64,000 bases of DNA from Anthracocystis setariae (Eukaryota > Basidiomycota > Ustilaginomycetes > Ustilaginales > Ustilaginaceae). Position 1 is the stretch's first letter. Each line of letters starts with the position of its first letter. The position numbers were made by a program, and so were the translations under genes. The DNA lies in NCBI GenBank assembly GCA_928724745.1, contig CAKMXJ010000003.1, positions 1,426,001 through 1,490,000 on the forward strand, in the 5' to 3' direction. Under the pieces are notes generated by a model. That model saw only the letters and a program-made list of their open reading frames with translations. It ran no database searches and was not told the DNA's origin. This document shows positions 1 to 14,738 of the stretch, one piece after another.

Positions 1-258
1 TCCTCCTGCGTTGCTCCTTGCGATGAAATTTAATCTGGTTCTTCGAATCGTGGTGCTGCAGAGGCTCAGCGGGGAGCATGGTTCGAGGTTTTTGAGTTCT
101 TTTGGCTGTGGGGGGGTGAGGTAGCGAACGATGCACGAATCTAGGTTGGGAAGGGACGGGGTGAGTTAAAAAACATTGAATTTGGTGCTTTGGCTCATGG
201 GGGGGGGGGGGATGAGCCCCAGGTTGGATTGGAGTATGTACAGGTAAGGGGTGGGGGG
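1..258. other. 3' flank of ARG5,6, no gene seen
   Basis: I see no gene here. The stretch lies downstream of the ARG5,6 stop codon (the gene is read leftwards) and probably contains its 3' UTR and terminator. The only structure is a run of 13 G at 199-211. Confidence 0.5.
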
Positions 259-4450
<4,192 letters not shown>

Positions 4451-5701
4451 TTATACTGCAGTCATGAAGCTAGCGGACTGCAGCGGCGCATGTTCAAAAA
4501 AAGACGAGGGATTAAATGGGGCAACACCGCCACTCTGGTGTTGCTGCTGCTGCTGCTGCTGTTGGAGCTGGAGTTGAATTTGATGCTGCTGCTGCTGAAG
4601 CTGCTGCGCGTTGCGAAGGTTGATCAAGCTGCCCGCGCTCATCGAGAACATGCCGTTCGGAGCAAGCACGGCAGGCATTCCAGCAACACCGGAAGCGCCG
4701 GCTGCGTCAGATCCGAAATTCAGATGGTGCATGTTCAGCGGCCCAGCGGTCGTGAACTGTTGGTGCCCACCCATGGCTGGGTTTCCAGACGATGCCTGAG
4801 CAATGAGGCCGTTGCTTGCGACTGGGCCCGAGAAGGCAAGGCTAGCGTAGGTCAGCTGCTGCGCAGTAGTAGGTGTAGAACTAGCAGCCATCTGTCTGTC
4901 GAAAGCATTGGCGTGACTCCAATTGCCAGCGGCATCCTCGAAACCATCGCTGCGCTCCCTCGAGCCGACATCTTCAGAGCTGGAAGAGGCTCCAGGAGAG
5001 ACACTGTTGGCGGTTGCCGAATTGACTGGGGCGGCTAAGAAGGTACTAGGCTGCGTGAACGTGCCGTTGTGGGAGATGGGCGTGAATGCAGCCACACCAT
5101 TGGGCAATGAGCTGGACAGAGGGCCGGGCATGCTGGAAGCGGCAGAGCAAGACGATGTGGGGCTCGTCTTTCCGCCTTCGCCTTCGCTGCCTGCAGCGAA
5201 AAGACCATCGTCATCTTCAAGATCATACATGTCGCCGAGGGGGCCCGAGATGCTGATGCCGGCTTGGCGCTTCTTGTTGCCGAGTTCGGCCATGGGAACG
5301 GGCAGCTCCTCAGCGGGAGGCTGGGGAAGCGGTTCGAGACCCGCCTGCGTAAGGAATTTGTTCAGCTGCTGACGCAATTGCATATTTTCCTGATGCATGC
5401 TGTCAATCTTGAGGCGGTACATAGCCTCGCGATTCATAGCATCGGCGACAAAGTCAAGAGATTTGTTGACGATGAGCGACTTGCTAGGCCTCCGCACATC
5501 CGAAATGGCTGGCAAAGATGCAGCAAGCTGAAGGAAACGCCCATTCAGAGACTCTCGACGAGCCCTTTCGATAGCGTTGTGCGTAGCCCTGCGTTCTGCG
5601 CTGGTTCCCTTCTTGTTGCCTCCTCCACTACCTGAGGGGCGCTGAGGGACAGCCGTACTGGCAGGCTGACCTTCGTATGTTACGACTTTGTTTGACTGCA
5701 T
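4451..5701 (-). CDS. bHLH-leucine zipper transcription factor
   Basis: 416 aa, one exon, start at the first ATG. The basic region and helix-loop-helix lie at residues 36-86 (THNAIERARRESLNGRF, loop, then SKSLIVNKSLDFV). His41, Glu45 and Arg49 have the H-E-R spacing of group B bHLH proteins, which bind CACGTG E-boxes as dimers. A heptad-like segment with Leu/Met (about 93-118) follows as a probable zipper. The rest is low complexity, with Ser/Ala-rich stretches and a Gln-rich tail near 375-395 (mixed Gln/His/Leu). It is expected to act in the nucleus. No target pathway can be read from the sequence, and I do not recognise a named orthologue. CACGTG motifs elsewhere in the window, including two in each retrotransposon LTR, are potential but unproven sites. 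Confidence 0.9.
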   Translation of the reverse strand: MQSNKVVTYEGQPASTAVPQRPSGSGGGNKKGTSAERRATHNAIERARRESLNGRFLQLAASLPAISDVRRPSKSLIVNKSLDFVADAMNREAMYRLKIDSMHQENMQLRQQLNKFLTQAGLEPLPQPPAEELPVPMAELGNKKRQAGISISGPLGDMYDLEDDDGLFAAGSEGEGGKTSPTSSCSAASSMPGPLSSSLPNGVAAFTPISHNGTFTQPSTFLAAPVNSATANSVSPGASSSSEDVGSRERSDGFEDAAGNWSHANAFDRQMAASSTPTTAQQLTYASLAFSGPVASNGLIAQASSGNPAMGGHQQFTTAGPLNMHHLNFGSDAAGASGVAGMPAVLAPNGMFSMSAGSLINLRNAQQLQQQQHQIQLQLQQQQQQQQHQSGGVAPFNPSSFFEHAPLQSASFMTAV

Positions 5702-8096
5702 TTTTTGTAGTGATAGGAGGCGATCGTTTCACAGCGGCAAAGAGACGTGCGCGGGTGCAGATCTGCTTTCAGAGGCGAAACGCGGAGTCGAGAGGAGCGC
5801 GTGAGATGAAGTAGCGTTCACGAAGGCAAGAGATAACAAGGGCAGCGACTCGAGGCGCGCGACGTATCTCTAATTGTCGAGAAAGGCTTGGCGGAAAGGT
5901 TGGAGCGAGAGGCTGGGAACGAAGCCTTCACACGGGATGTTGGGCGGAAGGGATAGGAAGGGTGTAAGGCGGGAGGGCGAAGTTGATGAAGAGGGATGTC
6001 GTAGGATGAGATGACAGAGGGTGGCGGAATACCAAAGGCGGAGAATATGGCGGGATGAAAGGCGGATGAAGGTGGTGCGAGCTGGCTGTTTCGCGAGTAA
6101 AACTCAAGCGGACTAGGCTGTTGGGCGAACACCATAGCGAATGTTGGAGTGGAGAATGCAAGTGTACGAGGTGAGAGACAAAGGACAAGCGATAATATCG
6201 AGGAAAAGCGTCAGTAAGCGCATTCGCAGGTCACTAAAGTTAGGCCAATAAGGCAGATACGGGATGCCAAAGAGGGGTCGTCCGCAACGCGACATGGCCA
6301 AAGATAGACTTGGACGACGGCATGGGGAAGAATGCAGGCCAAGATTTTGCCAGAACCTATCTCTAGACCGTTTCATCTCTGGGCTCCACGCTAGCAATCG
6401 AAGGGCCGAACGACCAAGCCATCACGGCACGTGGCCTCGGTGGCTTGGTCGATAGCCAGGAACGAACATTAAGAATGAAGTTCATAGACAAACGAACATC
6501 GCTTCTCGCTGGGTCGTCTCTGCCTGAAAACCGATCGACACTGGATTGGAATCGGCTTGAATTGGTGAGCCTTCACGACAGACGGTGGGGCGCTTGAATT
6601 TGCGTGAGCGATGGAAGATCGGGACGGCCACTTGGTCGATGAGAATGGCCGTTGGCCAACGTAAGGCTGAGCGAAAGGCGATTATGTAGTCGAAAGGTGA
6701 AGGTTCGAGGAACCGACAAGGTGCAGCGGGCGAGCTTCGACAATAAGCCTCTGGACACGATCTGTGCGGCTAAGTTTTGGTGCGCCGACAAGATTGCGCG
6801 TTCAACGAATTCAACGGTATCCGTTCCGACCAAACATCGATATCGAGCCTTCGAGTACAAGACTGGGCGTCGAGGAGGACGCATAGTGACACTTACCACA
6901 AGCTCTAAGGGATGGAGTGGACGGCGGTGGAAGGGGTGGGCAGCGGCAGCAGCGGGCAAGATGGCGAGGATGGAGGACCGGAAGATGAATGATTGAAACG
7001 GGCGAGCTGCATTTCCGTCTGTAACGTACCTACACACACGCGCAAACCAACACACATCCGAGAAAGGCGGGCTTTCCATCTCGAAATACTGTATCCGTCC
7101 CCATACTGTACTGGACTGTACTACACTTGGCGTACTGAACAGCCGGCTGGGCCTACCGAACAAAAACCAGCGATTCACCCGTGTGGAGTCGTAGCCGTAC
7201 TGTCCTGTACTGTCCTGGACTGTCCTGTACAAACCGACGGGCCGGCGTGTGGGCGAGGCAGGCAGGCAGGCTTGCACGACAAGATCACAGTGATCATGAA
7301 CAGCCCGGTCGGTGCGAGTCCCGTAAACAATTTGTAACCACCTCGGATCGATGTTTGCCAGTGGCAGGCACACATTTCGCGGCGTCTTGGTTAGCTCTGA
7401 GGTTATGCACTTTTGTGTATAGCAAAGCACAGCAGTTCGATCTCGGCAAGGCACCGAAAGGTACTGCAGTACGGGGCAAGCGGAGTATCTCGCAATGCTG
7501 TATGGGCAATGTAACCAACGGCTCGCTGGAGCCGTGCCTCTTTCTTGCATCAGACCGGGCAGCAAGCGATACAGTATGGACTTGGGGCTGCTCGGCACGG
7601 TTTCAAGATTTCCTTTCTCAAGTCTTTGATCTCCTGCGCCGTATCGGGTCCATGCAGATTTGGCACTGCCCGCCATGTCATCCCGCGGAGTTTGGAAAAC
7701 TATCTGCACATGCCGTATCCGTATTTCTCCATACTGCTAGACCGAAGCTAGGCATCAAAGTCCGGTCAGAATAGCGCTGATGCACGAAAACTAGCTTGAC
7801 GCAGATGGGAGCCTTGATGGTTCTCGGTACTAAATTCGTCCAACCTCTGCTGTCGAACCAACAGAACTCAATCGACTTTGAAGGCTGGAAGCAGATGATC
7901 GATGCACAACTCGAGCGACAAGTTCCGCCGGCCATTTCGGCCCTGGGTGATTACGCCCAGGATGACCGAGGGGCATTCACCTAACTAACACCTCTAGCGA
8001 TTGAACCTACCATTGATCATGTCCAATATCACTCAGTCTTTGAAGCTTCTATGATACGAGCACACTGGCGAGTCAGCCAGTTTCAATACTGTATTG
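5702..8096. promoter_or_regulatory. Long upstream region of the bHLH gene; no further gene
   Basis: About 2.4 kb up to the transposon target site. It probably holds the promoter and 5' leader of the bHLH gene. A 105-codon ATG-initiated open frame on the minus strand (6135..5818) could be a long upstream ORF if the leader is that long, but its composition does not look like a conserved protein. The right half holds TACTGTA/TACAGTA heptamers (7087, 7104, 7570, 8087) and a decamer array at 7197-7230. A 378-codon minus-strand frame at 7709..6573 opens with GTG, has no recognisable domain and runs through the repeats, so it is not called. Confidence 0.4.
7197..7230. repeat. Decamer tandem repeat, GTACTGTCCT x3
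   Basis: Three copies of GTACTGTCCT (the third reads GGACTGTCCT) followed by GTAC. The half-unit CTGTA/CTGTC resembles the pentamer arrays found in other non-coding parts of the window. Confidence 0.85.
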
Positions 8097-8098
8097 TA

Positions 8099-8125
8099 CA
8101 GTACCTGTCGGAAATTATCCGCACG
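8099..8125 (+). repeat. Left terminal inverted repeat of the Tc1/mariner element
   Basis: 27 bp, identical to the reverse complement of 9416-9442, and begins CAGT next to the TA target. Outside it the sequence is TACTGTATTG before the TA. Confidence 0.96.
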
Positions 8126-8272
8126 ATTTTTTTTAATTACATAACACACGTGCGATAGCATGTTCTTGTGATCGTGTATACTTGGCAATGGTATGACAAT
8201 GCTGCATAGAACTTGGATTGATATGATGTTAGTGGCTTCTGCTAAGTACATTTGATCGTGAGGAGCTAAGGA

Positions 8273-9316
8273 CTAGTACTTGAGTGGAGCTCCGTTCTTG
8301 TTAAGGATTTGCCTAACCCGTTCCGGCATTGAGGAGATAACGGCGTTGACGTGATCCATGGTGACGTCGTCGTTCCAAACTTCTTGAGCGGCGATTGCTA
8401 GTTGTTCTCGGGTGCGTGGTAGCGGTCTCCGCTTACTGAGCTTATTCTTGAGGATAAACCAGATGTTCTCGATAGGATTAAGATCCGGAGACATGCTAGG
8501 ATGGTGTTGTGTGACAATGTGATGACGTCGGCGGCTGTTCTTCGCGATCCTGGACTTGTGTACTGGAGCACCATCCTCAACAACCGACATATCCGTTCCT
8601 GCAACTGCATCCTTCAGCGGTCCGTCAATGATGAGCTCAGCGTACTTCTTTCCAGTTAAAGTTTCGGCTTTTGTCCATTGACCATTAATATGGTGTCTCG
8701 GCTCCAGAGGAATGACGACAAGAGGTGTTTTAAAGTTCCGGGCAATGCCTGCCCAAACCATAATCGATTGCCGGCCACTGTGGAACGTCGGGACCATAAG
8801 CCGTAACTCAGTCCGTTCGCCGAGCCGGCGGGTTACCCAAGATCGGCCCGGTCTCTCTCCAACTTCGATGTTGCTCTCGTCTGTAAATAGAACCTTATGC
8901 CAGTTTGTATTGCGATTACAGCGAGCCCAGTGTACACGATCCTGCATGTGTTTAGCTGACAGCCACGGCTTCCTTAGAGCAATACGACGGTTTATACCAT
9001 GCTTGTATGCTGTCTGCCGCAGCTGTGTTATGCCAACACCTCCAAGCGCTGCCGAGAGCTGCTTCCACGAGGCATAAGGCGTTCCGAGCGCTTCCCTAAC
9101 CATAATCCTAACCTTCCGAGCATCCCACGTCGATTTCCGGCCTGTTCTTGTTAATGTGTTGACATGTCCACGTGCTCTGTACTTCCGGACGGTGTCATAG
9201 ACCGTGCTTTTCGGAATGCTTAATGTCTCACTGATCTTTCCCAGCGAGTAGCCTTCATTATGTAGTACTACCACCTGGGATCTCTCAGTGATCGATAGTT
9301 CTTTACTACGAACCAT
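8273..9316 (-). CDS. Tc1/mariner transposase, DD34E
   Basis: 347 aa, single exon, starting at an ATG inside the element. The N-terminal part (about 1-60) is a helix-turn-helix (SLGKISETLSIPKSTVYDTV), followed by a second DNA-binding segment with basic residues. The catalytic triad is visible: Asp in LFTDESNIEV, Asp in VVEDGAPVH, and Glu in SPDLNPIENIW, with exactly 34 residues between the second Asp and the Glu (DD34E, the Tc1 type). Such enzymes cut at the element's inverted repeats and reinsert at TA dinucleotides. No stop or frameshift interrupts it, so the enzyme could be functional; activity is inference. Confidence 0.96.
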   Translation of the reverse strand: MVRSKELSITERSQVVVLHNEGYSLGKISETLSIPKSTVYDTVRKYRARGHVNTLTRTGRKSTWDARKVRIMVREALGTPYASWKQLSAALGGVGITQLRQTAYKHGINRRIALRKPWLSAKHMQDRVHWARCNRNTNWHKVLFTDESNIEVGERPGRSWVTRRLGERTELRLMVPTFHSGRQSIMVWAGIARNFKTPLVVIPLEPRHHINGQWTKAETLTGKKYAELIIDGPLKDAVAGTDMSVVEDGAPVHKSRIAKNSRRRHHIVTQHHPSMSPDLNPIENIWFILKNKLSKRRPLPRTREQLAIAAQEVWNDDVTMDHVNAVISSMPERVRQILNKNGAPLKY

Positions 9317-9415
9317 GCTTGTTATGCTGTATCATTGTAATGTCATTACCATATCAAGCTACATGCTAACACACATGACGACGAGGAGGAGCGAAAATTG
9401 AGTAAATTATTGGAC

Positions 9416-9442
9416 CGTGCGGATAATTTCCGACAGGTACTG
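9416..9442 (-). repeat. Right terminal inverted repeat of the Tc1/mariner element
   Basis: 27 bp, exact inverted copy of 8099-8125, ending ACTG next to TA. The flanking TACAGTCC joins with the left flank to reconstruct an empty site reading ATTG-TA-CAGTCC. Confidence 0.96.
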
Positions 9443-9444
9443 TA

Positions 9445-11472
9445 CAGTCCTGCTATGCTGTGTCTCGGAAATTCACTGCAGAATTTTAGGCTGTAGAGGA
9501 TTAGTATCCATCAATTTCGAGACCAGCCTCCGCGGCATTTCCGCCAATAGATTTTGGGCCCCGATCCGCATTGTTGGAATAATGTTTACCCGTGGTTTCG
9601 GTGCTTTCAGCATTACAGACTTGTGATACTGTATACTGATTGCTTACAGCCTCTTGATGATCGGAACAGACACGGCAGTGGGGGACCTCTTCAACCTTGT
9701 CTGTCGCCGAGATGATCACTGCAACGCCAACTCCACGATCTGATGCGACAAGATACGGAATTCATCGCAATGGCAAGGTCTCATAGAAAGAAGCTGTGCC
9801 CCGTTGAACTGCTGCACAGAGCGTTCCTTTTGCGAGGCCTTGCGTCGATGGTTGTCGGAAATCCCGGGTAACACTTGGTGCACGCTTTGACTTGGCCCCT
9901 GTAATGTACAATATTACACTGTACAATGTAGTGTTCCTTTTCTGCTTCCTCGTTGGCGGCAGCGAAACCAGTGTTCGACAAGCGGTCGTCGGAGTGATGC
10001 TATGAGGAAGTCGGAGTACAGTTTTAGGTAGAGGCTCGGCGAGTGGATATCGTAGACTTGTACTACTGTTGTTTGCCAGTAATTGAACAGACACATATAC
10101 CAAAGAACGTCGAGATGTGCGTCCGAGCAGCTTCACTGTATATGCCGCCGTCACGTTAGCCTCATGTCTGGTTGGATGGTGCGAATGCGAGTTTGCCAAA
10201 TTGTCGAATCGTCAGGATCTTCTTCGCGCGTCATGCTTGTCATGGGCCTGTTGGGCTGTTGTTCTGGATCGACATCAGCATGGTGCTCGTTGGTCAGATG
10301 CGTGCAAATCGTATCTATAATGTGCCGGCTTTGCAAGTCCAAGGCGCAGGTTCATGTCACGACCCGCAGGTTGAAACACGAGGTTTGCTGCAAATGGCGT
10401 TGATCCCATGCAGTGGATAATTGACGTCTTCTCAGGCAAGCACAGCCTCAGCGCCATGTGGTCTGGCGCATGCATGGTTCACTAGGCGATGTCAGGCTTG
10501 GGGGATCGCTAGTCTGACAGATGCTGTACGTCTCCTGACCGAGGCAGACCGAAGCCTGTTCCTGAACGCTCAGGATGGCAGCTGTCCACGGCGGTCGCGT
10601 GGTTACTGTCCGAACACTTGGCATTGGGGAATGTACAGTACTGTGCTGTAGAGGCGCTATCGGCAAAGCGGACTGTATTGCTCGCCAAAGCTAGCTCCTA
10701 TACACAAGACTAAACTGTAGCTGTTCTAAGCTCGGGAACAACAGATCGCAGGAACCAAATTTGTCAACATATTCAGTCTAACAAACAGATTATTAATCTT
10801 AGTTAGCTCTAACACGTCCAAAAGCTTTGCACCTCATTCTTGTCAAGCCTGCCTCATCACCTTGACGCCTGCGGTTGGTATAGCTCTACAATGAGATGCT
10901 GTGTAGGTAAACAGCCGTGTCAGTAGTTGCAACATGAGCCGATTCTAGAGGGGAGAAGCGGTCCTTTCATGATTCATGAGGGATAGTGGCATTGGTTGAG
11001 GGGAGCGGAGATGAACGGTGTGACATCGGCCGAACTTTAAAACAAGTTCACGTGATTTCCAAAATTCGCAAAGCGTGACCCGCTTCTTTAGGACGAGATT
11101 CGAGCTGGCCATTCCTCGTCCGTTGGCAGCCGCTCGAGCCTACAGCGGCACCCGATCCAGTATTATTGGCGTGGACAGCGCACCCGCCTCGATCGCAACC
11201 GGCGAAAGTCGAGTCGAGGTCAGTCAACGCCGCCCGAACTTGGACGCTGTCAGTACTTGGCGTCGCCGTTGACATCGTTCCGCCTCCACCATCATCGCAT
11301 CAAGATCAATTACATACCGTCAAGGTAAGCTCCAACCTTCGGCGTTAGCCAGCAGTACAAACAGCAGGCGCCACACAAAAACTTCCGACAATCCTTGCAT
11401 CCGATCGGCAACGCTAACACACCGCGAAACACTGCATCTTCCACCATCTTTGCCGACATTGACACCACACAG
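9445..11472. promoter_or_regulatory. Upstream region of RPL24; no further gene
   Basis: About 2.0 kb without a recognisable gene. A CACGTG E-box core lies at about 11050 (reading TTCACGTGATTT), 0.4 kb before the L24 start codon. Heptamers TACTGTA (9627) and TACAGTA (10633) occur. Around 10770-10810 the sequence is AT-rich. Short open frames have no conserved motif. Confidence 0.45.
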
Positions 11473-13006
11473 ATGAAGGTCGAGATTTGCGCTTTCTCTC
11501 AAAGGAAGATCTACCCGTAAGTTTTCTCTTCCATCCAACCCGGGGCTGCTGCCGCACAATACAGTCGACCATCAACATCAACATGGAGGAAAAGCATTGG
11601 GTCACTTCGACACCAGCAACCAACTGGTGGGAGCCTTGATATTCGATGGGACATGGCATTCGGATCAGCTTGGACTGGAGTTTCACGCCATTCAGAAAGA
11701 TGTATGGGACCACATGGACATGTGCAGCAGACGGAGCAGGAAAGATGAATCACTTGAATGTTTTGGTTTCCGAAAAGAAAGCATGGGTGAAAGCAAGGAT
11801 GCCCGAAGTTACACCACGAAACCCATCATAATCATAAAAAGCAACAGAACATCTTGACAATCTTGCATCAGATCGACGCAGACGTGCCCCTCGCACGAAG
11901 TCACATCGCCAAACTCGCCTGCCACAGCACAATAACCTGTGCAGCATCTACATCTCCGACACGCATGGAAGCACGAACCACGATCACTGCCGTCAATCTT
12001 TCATCTGCATCTCACGAGATTGCACAGTACCTTGGCGGAAGATGGACAGATCAATGGATTTGTTGCCGATGCGATCCGTTGTTCCGGATGATGCATCCGC
12101 GTAGGAGGTAGCGTTGATGTCATCACAGATGCACTGAGGTCCGAATGGCACTAAGATCGTCCAGGACCCGGCTGAGCCCGTTGAAGCTCAATCGACATTC
12201 ATCGACACACATTGGCAGCAGCAGCAGCCCATAGCAACGCAATTTGATGGCTGCATTGGCACTTCATACTTACATATCGCCTATTGTGCACTTTCCCACG
12301 ATGCAACCTGATTCGATGCACAGTGGTAAGGGTCGTCTTTACGTTCGTGGAGACAACAAGGTAAGTTGCTCACATTTCACATTCTCTGCAGCGAGGAGCG
12401 GGGGAGGGGGGATGCTTATACGGGACGTGCTCATCGAAGACGAAAGCGACATCATTGGACCAAGCTTGACAGTCGATCATCGGATCGACATGCTGTAGTT
12501 CCGTACCATCGTCTGGTCATCTTTGAACATGTGCACGTGGGCGTCGATCACCGGCCCAAGGTTAGCGAGACAGGTACTGACTTTCGCACTCGCCCTGTGG
12601 ATGAAATTGTTGGCAATTGCAGGTCTTCCGCTTTGTCAGCTCCAAGAACGAGTCGCTGTTCCTGCAGCGCAAGAACCCGCGTAAGATCGCCTGGACTGTT
12701 GTCTACCGACGACTCCACAAGAAGGGTATCACCGAGGAGGTGGCCAAGAAGCGCTCGCGCAAGACGGTCAAGCACCAGCGTGGTATCGTGGGTGCCTCGC
12801 TCGAGCAGATCAACGCTCGTCGTAACCAGAAGCCCGAGGTGCGTGCTGCTGCGCGTGAGGCTGCCATCGCCAAGAGCAAGGAGGACAAGAAGGCCAAGGC
12901 TGAGGTGCGCAAGGCCAACAAGGTCAAGTCGGTTGGTGCCGGTGGCGCTGGTCCCCAGATTTCGCGCCAGCAGATGAAGGGTGGTGCTGGTAAGGGACGT
13001 GTCTAA
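11473..13006 (+). CDS. RPL24: 60S ribosomal protein L24 (eL24)
   Basis: Three exons, 11473-11516, 12324-12360 and 12623-13006, give 154 aa, close to the usual length of about 155. The reading starts [15 protein letters not shown], continues [12 protein letters not shown], and then [11 protein letters not shown], which is the conserved L24e domain. It is followed by the basic Lys/Ala-rich C-terminal tail. All splice sites are GTAAGT..AG. The protein is part of the large ribosomal subunit in the cytoplasm. Intron 1 is 807 bp, long for a fungus; intron 2 is 262 bp. I looked for box C/D snoRNA signatures in both introns and found none convincing. Confidence 0.95.
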
Positions 13007-13935
13007 ATGGACATTGTCTGTCACCTGTGCTCGTTTCCACCATGTCTGTTTCCCTGCCGCATCTGTTACATTAGCTCTGTGGACTGCGCATCCATGATCT
13101 GCATCCTCTGCACCGCCATCATCAACACACGATTCCATTGTCGATAGTGGCAATGGCCTCGACCGCTTTAAAAGCCAACCAAAAGCAATCACACTCCACC
13201 GTGTTGACCCGAATTTTCTGATCGCGTTGGTGGCCGAGCGCGATTGAATGAGTGAGCGAGTGCGTTCTTGAGCTGTAGGCAATGCACATGTAGCAGATTG
13301 GGTACAGCTACAACGTCGATCGGAAGACTTGCGTTTGTGTTGAGCAGCGTCTCTCGACTACACGCAGATAGACTCGAGTTGCCTTTGATCGTTCCCAGAT
13401 GCTGACCGGCATGTGCCTGTGTTTCACGACTTGGAAAGACCCTCGAGCTCAAAATGGAGTGCAACGGCGTTAGATCCTGTCGATTGACATCGAGACAAAG
13501 ATGCCTGCGGAGGTGTCGGCCGAGTATCGAGAGACTGATTTCGATCCTTGCTTACCGAATCGAACGCAGCTTGGGTTTTGCTTATTACAGTAATACTCTG
13601 TGATGCACGGTTTTGATTTAGAAACGATTCGACACGTCTTCAGTCAGCAGCAAGATCAAGCTCGTTTCTCTGGTGGTTACAGTGCAGTGCAGTGCAGGAT
13701 GCACACCGATGCTCGATACAGTATTTTCCCCTTTCTTTTTTTTTCGCTGAGTTCCGGAAGCATATCTCCGTGCGGCACTGTACGCCGCCGATCTGGGTGG
13801 GTGTGAGCAATCGAGGCAGAATGGTAAGCGCGCCGATTCCTTTCTCTGGTCATCACTCGTGTCTCATCAAATGCACAAACACGCAGCTGTGTTGCTTAGC
13901 GCGCTATTCACCTTTATCTTGCAAGAGGGAAGAGG

Positions 13936-13988
<53 letters not shown>

Positions 13989-14738
13989 ACCGTGGCAGAC
14001 CAACAAATTGCTACGCAGCCAATTGGCCTACGAACGCCGTACGAACAACTACTTGGTGTCATGGTTTGACTTTGCTTGGTTGCGGTTGTTCGAACAGAGT
14101 CAGAGAGGGAGTTCAACACTCGAATGCACTCACTCAACTCGCATTTGTTGCGCGCGTTTGTGGAAATGCGGCTGCATGCCTAGGGCCTGATCGACATGGG
14201 CGCTGGCAACGAGAGTTTTTCTTTCCGGTGGCTCCAAGCACACAGCGTGTGGTATGAAATGCGTTGACCGTCTCACTGCACGATTGTCGGAATTCAACCG
14301 GCGCGGTGGACGGCTCTCTCTGATTCCAAGACGAGAGCCTCGAGCATATTGCCGAAACAACCTCAACCCTCACCACATCAGCTACCACCAATCCCTCCCC
14401 CAACCTCCTTTATCGCCTTTCGTCCACTCAACCGCTTGGGCAATTCAAGGTCAACGTTAGTCTTGTTACCACCATCTCGACTGAAACCTTGAATAATTGC
14501 GTCCCAATCCAGCCATTTGTGCATCATCGTCGCTGTGTAACCCATCGCAGGTATCAAGGTTCTTTCGTCTTCGAATCCACGCTCAAAGGTTTTCGTGGCT
14601 CGCAGCCGTCTAGTTGAACGTCGAATTTCATCGAGGTTCCCTGACTTCGCTCCCGAATCTTATCACCAGCAGCCAGGACATCGCTCCCCAACCACAGCTG
14701 GTCGTTCAACTCTCTCCGTGCGTTCCGCCGCCCAGAAC
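13007..14738. promoter_or_regulatory. Intergenic region between RPL24 and LCB2; no further gene
   Basis: About 1.7 kb holding the L24 3' end and the LCB2 promoter and leader. It contains a CAGTG pentamer array near 13676-13697, TACAGTA at 13586 and 13717, and a GA microsatellite. The LCB2 frame is open from about 14595 but has no ATG before 14739, so that part is treated as leader. Confidence 0.5.
13938..13986. repeat. (GA)n microsatellite
   Basis: About 24 uninterrupted GA dinucleotides in the intergenic region upstream of LCB2. Confidence 0.95.

Larger units (their letters stand above)
8097..9444 (-). mobile_element. Complete Tc1/mariner transposon with TA target duplications
   Basis: The element spans 8099-9442 (1,344 bp) with TA duplications at 8097-8098 and 9443-9444. 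Its inverted repeats are 27 bp and identical: left 8099-8125, right 9416-9442, each starting CAGTACCTGTCGGAAATT when read inwards. It carries one intact transposase gene on the minus strand. CAGT termini and TA duplications are hallmarks of the Tc1 family. Perfect repeats and an unbroken gene suggest a young, possibly active copy. It sits about 2.4 kb upstream of the bHLH start and 2.0 kb upstream of the L24 start. Confidence 0.96.

Noticed and set aside
6700..6730. GGTTCGAGGAACC resembling a tRNA B-box
   Set aside because: It is a short palindrome without the other arms of a tRNA.
6573..7709. 378-codon minus-strand frame upstream of the bHLH gene
   Set aside because: It opens with GTG, runs through the GTAC-type repeats and has no recognisable domain or biased composition.
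9458..9490. Second, degenerate Tc1 inverted repeat next to the element (TCTCGGAAATTCACTG)
   Set aside because: Only about ten bases match, with no TA-flanked end, so it is probably chance.
11517..12622. snoRNA in the RPL24 introns
   Set aside because: A GATGATG and several CTGA motifs occur, but none are spaced or paired as C and D boxes with a terminal stem.
13938..13986. CRISPR-like or other ordered array
   Set aside because: This is a plain GA microsatellite; no spaced direct repeats of CRISPR type occur anywhere in the window, which is eukaryotic.
14595..14738. N-terminal extension of LCB2 from 14595
   Set aside because: The frame is open, but its first codon is GTG; the first ATG is at 14739. 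Use of GTG is not expected for this nuclear gene.
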